From: Aphrophora alni
Lineage: Eukaryota > Arthropoda > Insecta > Hemiptera > Aphrophoridae
NCBI GenBank assembly: GCA_963513935.1
Contig: OY740765.1
Location: 71,024,253 to 71,088,252, forward strand
DNA length: 64,000 nt
Direction of reading: 5' to 3'
Shown here: positions 58,900 through 64,000 of the stretch, piece by piece
Position numbering within the stretch: the first letter of the stretch is position 1
Layout of the letters: each line of letters starts with the position of its first letter
Notes under the pieces: model-generated
Databases searched by the model: none
What the model was told of the DNA's origin: nothing
What the model saw: the letters and a program-made list of their open reading frames with translations, nothing else
Made by a program: the position numbers and the translations under genes

Positions 58900-59455
58900 C
58901 CAACTCTACAAAATGCTTATTAATCCCATAGTTATACTGGGGCAATTGATGAACTGTTAGGAAAAAGCCCTGCAAACAGTTTGACAAATTTGAAAGGAAA
59001 ATGAAGACAATAACTGGTTCATTCACCAAAAGAAGCTGAATGTAACGCCAACAACAATAACAACAAAATGAAAGAGTTGTACAAACTCTATCCTTATCTT
59101 GCCGTTGTCAGATGACATCAAAATACAAAGATTCAAATGGTATGGTTATATGTGGAGTATTATGAATAATGGATGAGAGTGAAGGTTTATAAACAGACAT
59201 GATAGGTCAGCCTAGAACAAAATGTAAGTATGGTGTTGAGGAGGACAGATGATGGGGGTTTTTTTTTTCTTTTTTTTTTTCTTCAATTAGACATGATAGG
59301 CAGGCCTAGAACAAAATGGAAATATTGTGTTGAGGAGGACAGGAGATGGGGTACCTTTTATTTCAATGAAAAGAGGACCCAGTGGGGGGAGGGGCAGATG
59401 TTTCTCCACACCAAGGACACCTTTGGTCCACAGTGCTGGAAGAGTAAGAGATATT
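58900..59455 (+). pseudogene. LINE ORF2 tail relic with internal duplication
   Basis: A degraded frame reads MKELYKLYPYLAVVR, KIQMVWLYVEY, then GRPRTKWKYCVEEDRRWGT. This is like the tail of RTE/R1-type LINE polyproteins, where LYELY, a W-x-GHV segment and RGRPRxxW precede the end. ACATGATAGGTCAGCCTAGA with GAACAAAATG and TGTTGAGGAGGACAG (59198-59258) is repeated at 59291-59351 after a T-rich insert, so the last part is duplicated with a 93-bp period. It is antisense to the host intron. Confidence 0.55.
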
Positions 59456-59515
59456 AAAGAACTTAACATACACTAGAACATAAACTAGAAAGATAGGGAA
59501 TCAGGAATATCTTAC

Positions 59516-60927
59516 CTTTTAGTTTTGTGATTGTTTTAGGAGCTCCGACAGCAGGTGGTGTGGTAACAATTCCAAGACTACGGTATCCTTCATCTGAGAT
59601 TTCAGAACCACTGTCATTATTAGTATGCAAATCACTTCCCATAGTTTCAAGGCCAATAGCACTACCAAATTTTTTACCAGATCCAGGCAGACTGAGTCTT
59701 CCAGAATAATTTATACCTCTCAGATCAGATGCTTCGAAATTATCTGATACTCGTCTGGAAGGTGTAACATCTACACCGGATTCAATTTCAGTCAAGTAAG
59801 TTGGGGTTTGCTTTATTGGAATAGATACTTTATGTTGGTTAACAAAATTGTCAGAAACCTTAAATGATGGTGAAGAATCAACACCACTTTCACAGCTGTG
59901 TAGTGTGTTGGTAGGCTTTTGTGGCTGAACAGAATTAATAAATTCATCACCTTTAATTCGCAGAGGATGGTTGATAAAATTGTCAGAAACCTTAAAGGAT
60001 GGTGAAGTGTCAACACCACTTTCACAACTGTGTAGCATGTTACCAGACTTTTGTAATTGTACAGGATTTGAAATCTCATCACTGGTACTACACTGAGGGT
60101 GGTTGATAAAGTTGTCTGATATTTTCTGACACGGGGTGGTATCAATCACAGGCTCATCCTCATTAATATGTTGTAGTTCACTACTAATATCATTTTCTTT
60201 ACTTTTACTGTCTGATTTTAATTCTGGTAACATGATATCATAATATTTGTTTTGAATTTCTTCAGCCAATTTGTTAATTTCATTTTCACTGGTCTGTAGA
60301 ATTCCTCCACACTCACTGGTAACGGTATCAATTATATTAACCATATCAAAATTCACTATAGGAGAGGAATAACATGTGTTACATGTTGCAGTAGCTCTAG
60401 TTACATTTTCATACTCTTCAGGATTTTTAATGAATTCATCATTACTGTTTACTGTCTCCTTTGGAGATGTTGATCTTGAACGGTGTTTAGACGGTACATT
60501 TTGTGGAGTTGACAAAGCTTCCCTATGAGGTGTTGGTGATCTTGATCTGTTTCTGGATGGGGTACGATTTCTATTGTTAACAGAAAGTGTTGATCTTGGT
60601 GTTGGTGATCGACTTCTAGAAGATGGCCTATGAGAACCAGCATATAATCCCAAATTTGGAGTAGGTGATCGATTTTCACGCTCTACAGAATGTCTTGACT
60701 CTGCTGTTGGATTTCTTTGAGCAGTTGGAGATCTACTTCTATTACGGCTATTGTCTCGCTCAGTGAATGATCGTGGTACAGGAGATAGATTTGATATTTG
60801 ACGTGACGATGGAGAATAACTACGATTTCTATTTATAGTTGGAGAAGTATTGGGCATTAAGCTTCCAATTCCACCACTGTTGCTTCCTACACTTGATGCA
60901 GATGAGCGCCGAGTTCGTGGTGGAGAC
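59516..60927 (-). CDS. Large internal exon, Ser/Arg-rich protein with SDNF repeats
   Basis: The exon runs from acceptor TTGTTATTAG (first base 60927) to donor GTAAG (59515-59511): 1,412 nt, all open. The opening residues SPPRTRRSSASSVGSNSGGI are followed by a Ser/Arg/Pro region with RSRSPT-type motifs (about residues 25-155 counted from the Met at 60857). A predicted coiled stretch NEINKLAEEIQNKYYDIML comes at about 193-211. Four copies of a motif close to ESGVDTSPSFKVSDNF lie at 235-250, 279-294, 323-338 and 359-374. The end is SGSEISDEGYRSLGIV. The Met at 60857 is internal and probably not the start. The last codon is split and completed by the exon at 55649. SR dipeptides recall splicing factors, but SPT/SDNF phospho-type motifs and the tail fit a cytoskeletal scaffold better; a GAS2-like relationship is a guess. 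Confidence 0.85.
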
Positions 60928-61519
60928 CTAATAACAAATACAATATTACAATAACTACAAATTAATCAATACTTTTACGTTGTATTGGAAACTTAGCCTA
61001 AAACCTTGAAAAAATTTGTTAACATTTATAAAAAACTAACAGTTTACTGAATTTCACACTTATGAAGATCATAATTTTAATTGTTATTAATTATACAAAT
61101 TAATGGAATCGGCAGATTTTTCTTAATTCATTAAGAAAATCAAGCCAGGATAGAATATATAATGAGACAAAGCTATCAAATTTCAAAAAGTGGCATCTCA
61201 TGAAACAATGGTTAGTGAAGGGCACATTTCTATCAGTCACATCATGTATTTTAACATAGTTTCGTTACATGAGTTGCAACCTGATACATAATATGTAGAT
61301 CTAAGTTGAAGATATATTAGGTTTCATCTAATCTGATCATAGCTTAACCTAATCATAAATAACATACATATATTTTATTTTGAATAATTGAAGCAAGTGT
61401 GTAATATTGTGAATTTTGAGTTTCATTAGTTTGTAAAATAAAAAACATGTGTTTGAATAAATTAGAATACAAGTTAAAATAGTGGGAACGTAAAAAAAGA
61501 AGTAACAACAGGCGGAGTG

Positions 61520-61836
61520 GGACGATCAAATAGTCCGCAAAATGATCTTTTATAACATAGGAAAGAACAAAATTCGAAAAGATACAAATGAGGAGAAATG
61601 ATCAGAAAAGTGTATATTGTGATTAGATATAAGTAGAAGATAAGAATTGTTGTAATTAGAAATAAGTAAAAATGTGTGTAGGCTATACGGAATTCGTGTG
61701 CGGGACAAGAATATAGTCCGAACAATTATTTTTTAGAACATAAGAAAGGACTAGATATTTAAAGATGTAATTAATCAGAAACCATCAAAGAAACGTATGT
61801 GGTGTTTAGAAATAGGTAGAATAGCAAGAACTATTG
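61520..61836. repeat. Two-copy tandem duplication, about 181-bp period
   Basis: GGGACGATCAAATAGTCCG, TTATAACATAGGAAAGAAC, ATGATCAGAAAAGTGTATAT, AGATAAGAATTGTTGTA (61520-61655) recur as GGGACAAGAATATAGTCCG, TTAGAACATAAGAAAGGAC, ATCAGAAACCATC, AGCAAGAACTATTGTA (61701-61836). Confidence 0.6.
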
Positions 61837-62884
61837 TAAGTGAAATAGGTGTGAGTCACGTGACTTGTGCTAGACAAGGTTTATGCGTAACGGGACATTT
61901 CATCAGTCTAGAGAACTCCATCTTGGAGGAAAGTCACCTACAATGGCTTAAGCTGAATATTAAACTAAAAAAGTACAGTTATGTGATAGTAATACTTGTT
62001 AAAGTGGTTTGATTTTAATGACTAAGGTCAGTACTGTCTACCAATAGTATTGGTCAGTAAAAATTGGACAGCAAAGTTAATCAAACTGTTTACATTGTGA
62101 GACCACGTTTTAGTTAAAAGACAACTAGGCTTAGTTTTTTAACATGAACAGGAAAATAAGCGTTTTGTATTTAAGCAATACGGTACACTTCTTTTATAAA
62201 CAATGTTTGATGTTGTGTAACTGATAACTTTGAACTATTAAAAAAGGTGAATCAGAACAAAATAAAGACTCAGAACAGTGCAAGCTTGCTATCAGACATT
62301 ACACAGTTTTTTAAGTGTTCGATAAACAGAAATAAGACCAATATGCAGTGTAATTAAACAACATATTCTTTGAGAAGAAATCAGTCTCAAAATAAATACC
62401 AGTTTGGTAAAAGGCACAGTTTGATTTGTATGTATTAGGTTAAGTATTATGTTTAACAATTACCAATAGTTTTCAATATGTTTTTTGATATTTAAAAAAA
62501 TTTCTATTGATGTCATGTCTATCTATAGTTTTGTGTTCTTAACAAACATCATGAAAGATAAGAACATATGATTTTGCTTAATGAAAAAATTAAAATTTAA
62601 TTTAAAATACATAAGGTTATAAATGAATTTGCTTTTTGTTTTTAAAGTTAAAATCTTGATTGAAGTTTGAAGTATTCTATCATAACTGGGATCAAACTCT
62701 CATTTTAAATAATAAACAAAATAAGAAATAAAACGTTTATTAATAATTTTATGAAAGGAACATTAATATTTTAATATTTTTTGATATATATATATATATA
62801 TATATTTAGATGAAAATGTATATTGTAGACATATGTATTTTGTGATAATTTGTTTGTTTTAAAATAAAAAGATGTTTGTTTAAA

Positions 62885-63025
62885 GTATAAAGGACTTCTA
62901 CATTCCATTCCATTATTCCATTAAGTACACTGTTTTAAAAGAATTCACGACCCAATAAAATCAATATTCAATATTTAAATTTGGCAATTATGCAGTTGCC
63001 ATGGCGCCCAACATTTTGTTACTTT
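62885..63025 (-). repeat. LTR-like repeat R3, minus copy
   Basis: Read on the minus strand it begins ATGTTGGGCGCCATGGCAAC, then AATATTGAATATTGA, GGGTCGTGAATTCTTTT and AGTGTACTTAATGG, then GTAGAAGTCC. This parallels 21070-21240. A TGTTGGGCGCC start is typical of many insect LTRs. Confidence 0.5.
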
Positions 63026-64000
63026 TCTTTCATCATTAGCTTCTCCATATTTTTCTAAATTATTACAATTGTCACACAATGTTGGGTAAATTTGTTATTT
63101 AAAGTAGTTCACCCCCTTTTTATTAAATTATTACAAGTGTTCCTTTCCAAAACTATCATTAAGGCAACCTTTCCTAAGCTGGTCGCCTGGTCATAGAGAA
63201 TTCAGGAGAACCTTAACCATTGGAGAGAGACTTTAAGTGGAAAACTCTATGAGTATTAAGCCAAACCAATAACCAATAAGCAAATACAATGTAAAAGTCC
63301 TAAACTTTATATTTGATCATGGATTATTTAACGATCATTTCAATGCTCTGAGTTTAAACCATGGTTGTTTGAAATGCAAACTGTATGGTCAACATATAGA
63401 AACAGTAGAACTTTAGAAATATGAAATATTGGAGTGAAGGAGACCCCTGATCTTCGGCCAATTTAGTGCTTCAATAGAACAAGATAACCTATCAAAGCTA
63501 GTTCTTTGTGTTTGAGTTTACATAAATTCACCGATTTCTTTTGAAACATGTAAAAAAATTGGTAATTAAGATTTCCTGTTAAACTTAAAGAGGGTCTTTA
63601 GAGGGTTCTGACTCAACCAAATGCCCAATGCTTGAATTTAGCTATATGTCTATATTTAGAGAGTGGTTATACTTAAGTTATAATTATATTTTTGAACATT
63701 AATTCTTTAAAAATATTTAATACTACTACTATAACAACTGAATAAAATGGAAATTATATCCAAATTACACATAACTATATTTTGGAAAATATATTCCATA
63801 AAAAGAACATAATAATAAAACTGAAGTACAGTAAATAAATATGTAATAAAATTTTTTTATACAATTAAATTTATGTTTATAATTCATTTAAACTCAAAAA
63901 GAAACTTTATTACAAAATTAAATTCTACTCTTTAAAAACTTGAAAAACAGAATACAACACCATTAGGCCTATTATATGTTTACTTTATAGTACAGTAATT

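Larger units (their letters stand above)
60928..64000. other. Upstream intron or flank of the Ser/Arg-rich gene
   Basis: No further exon with a domain or good splice pair was found. It contains a tandem duplication (61520-61836), a TA run (62783-62806) and an R3 repeat (62885-63025). Frames at 61474-61725 and 61797-62012 overlap the duplication and are not supported. Confidence 0.5.

Noticed and set aside
59230..59457. 75-residue plus-strand frame as a host gene
   Set aside because: Explained by the duplicated LINE tail (RPRTKWK motif) and a T-rich insert.

Overview
This window looks like intron-bearing, very AT-rich animal nuclear DNA, most likely from an insect. I infer this from the transposon mixture (mariner, piggyBac, hAT, Tc1-like DDE, Helitron, Penelope-like, Jockey/I-like LINE), the GT-AG exon borders and a tRNA-derived SINE. 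The species cannot be told from sequence alone. There is no operon, bacterial gene or CRISPR array. Host coding sequence is sparse; the rest is decayed or nested transposable elements, tandem repeats and AT-rich filler.

Host genes. (1) On the minus strand, two exons at 60927-59516 and 55649-55294 join in matching phase through a 3.9 kb intron. They encode the C-terminal part of a Ser/Arg-rich protein with a four-copy internal repeat and a stop codon; upstream exons lie beyond the right edge or are not recognisable. (2) On the minus strand, a 146-nt exon at 4457-4312 encodes a single transmembrane helix. A possible small upstream exon lies at 9199-9136.

Layout. 0-11.5 kb: degenerate 20-bp repeat, mariner relic, a TTAA-flanked piggyBac relic, the transmembrane exon, a Penelope-like GIY-YIG fragment, a piggyBac-type MITE and a 313-bp tandem array. 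11.5-18.9 kb: a dense element graveyard, comprising a Jockey/I-like LINE carrying a TA-flanked MITE inside ORF1, a piggyBac transposase joined to the truncated LINE, an inverted Penelope-like reverse transcriptase, a hAT transposase fragment and a poly(A) tract. 19-34 kb: AT-rich DNA with several dispersed repeat families and a minus-strand LINE tail. 34-41.5 kb: a complete piggyBac-type MITE, a SINE split by a hAT MITE with a perfect 8-bp target duplication, a Helitron-type helicase end and an LTR-like block. 44-50.7 kb: a foldback element inside a dispersed repeat, and a nearly end-to-end hAT element. 53-54 kb: a degenerate minisatellite of about 44 bp. 54-64 kb: the Ser/Arg-rich gene, with a Tc1-like DDE transposon and a LINE tail in its intron.

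No transposase or reverse transcriptase here keeps an intact frame. I found no convincing new functional system. The most informative structures are the nested insertions, the inverted Penelope-like fragment, the candidate intron in a piggyBac gene and the repeat-bearing host exon.
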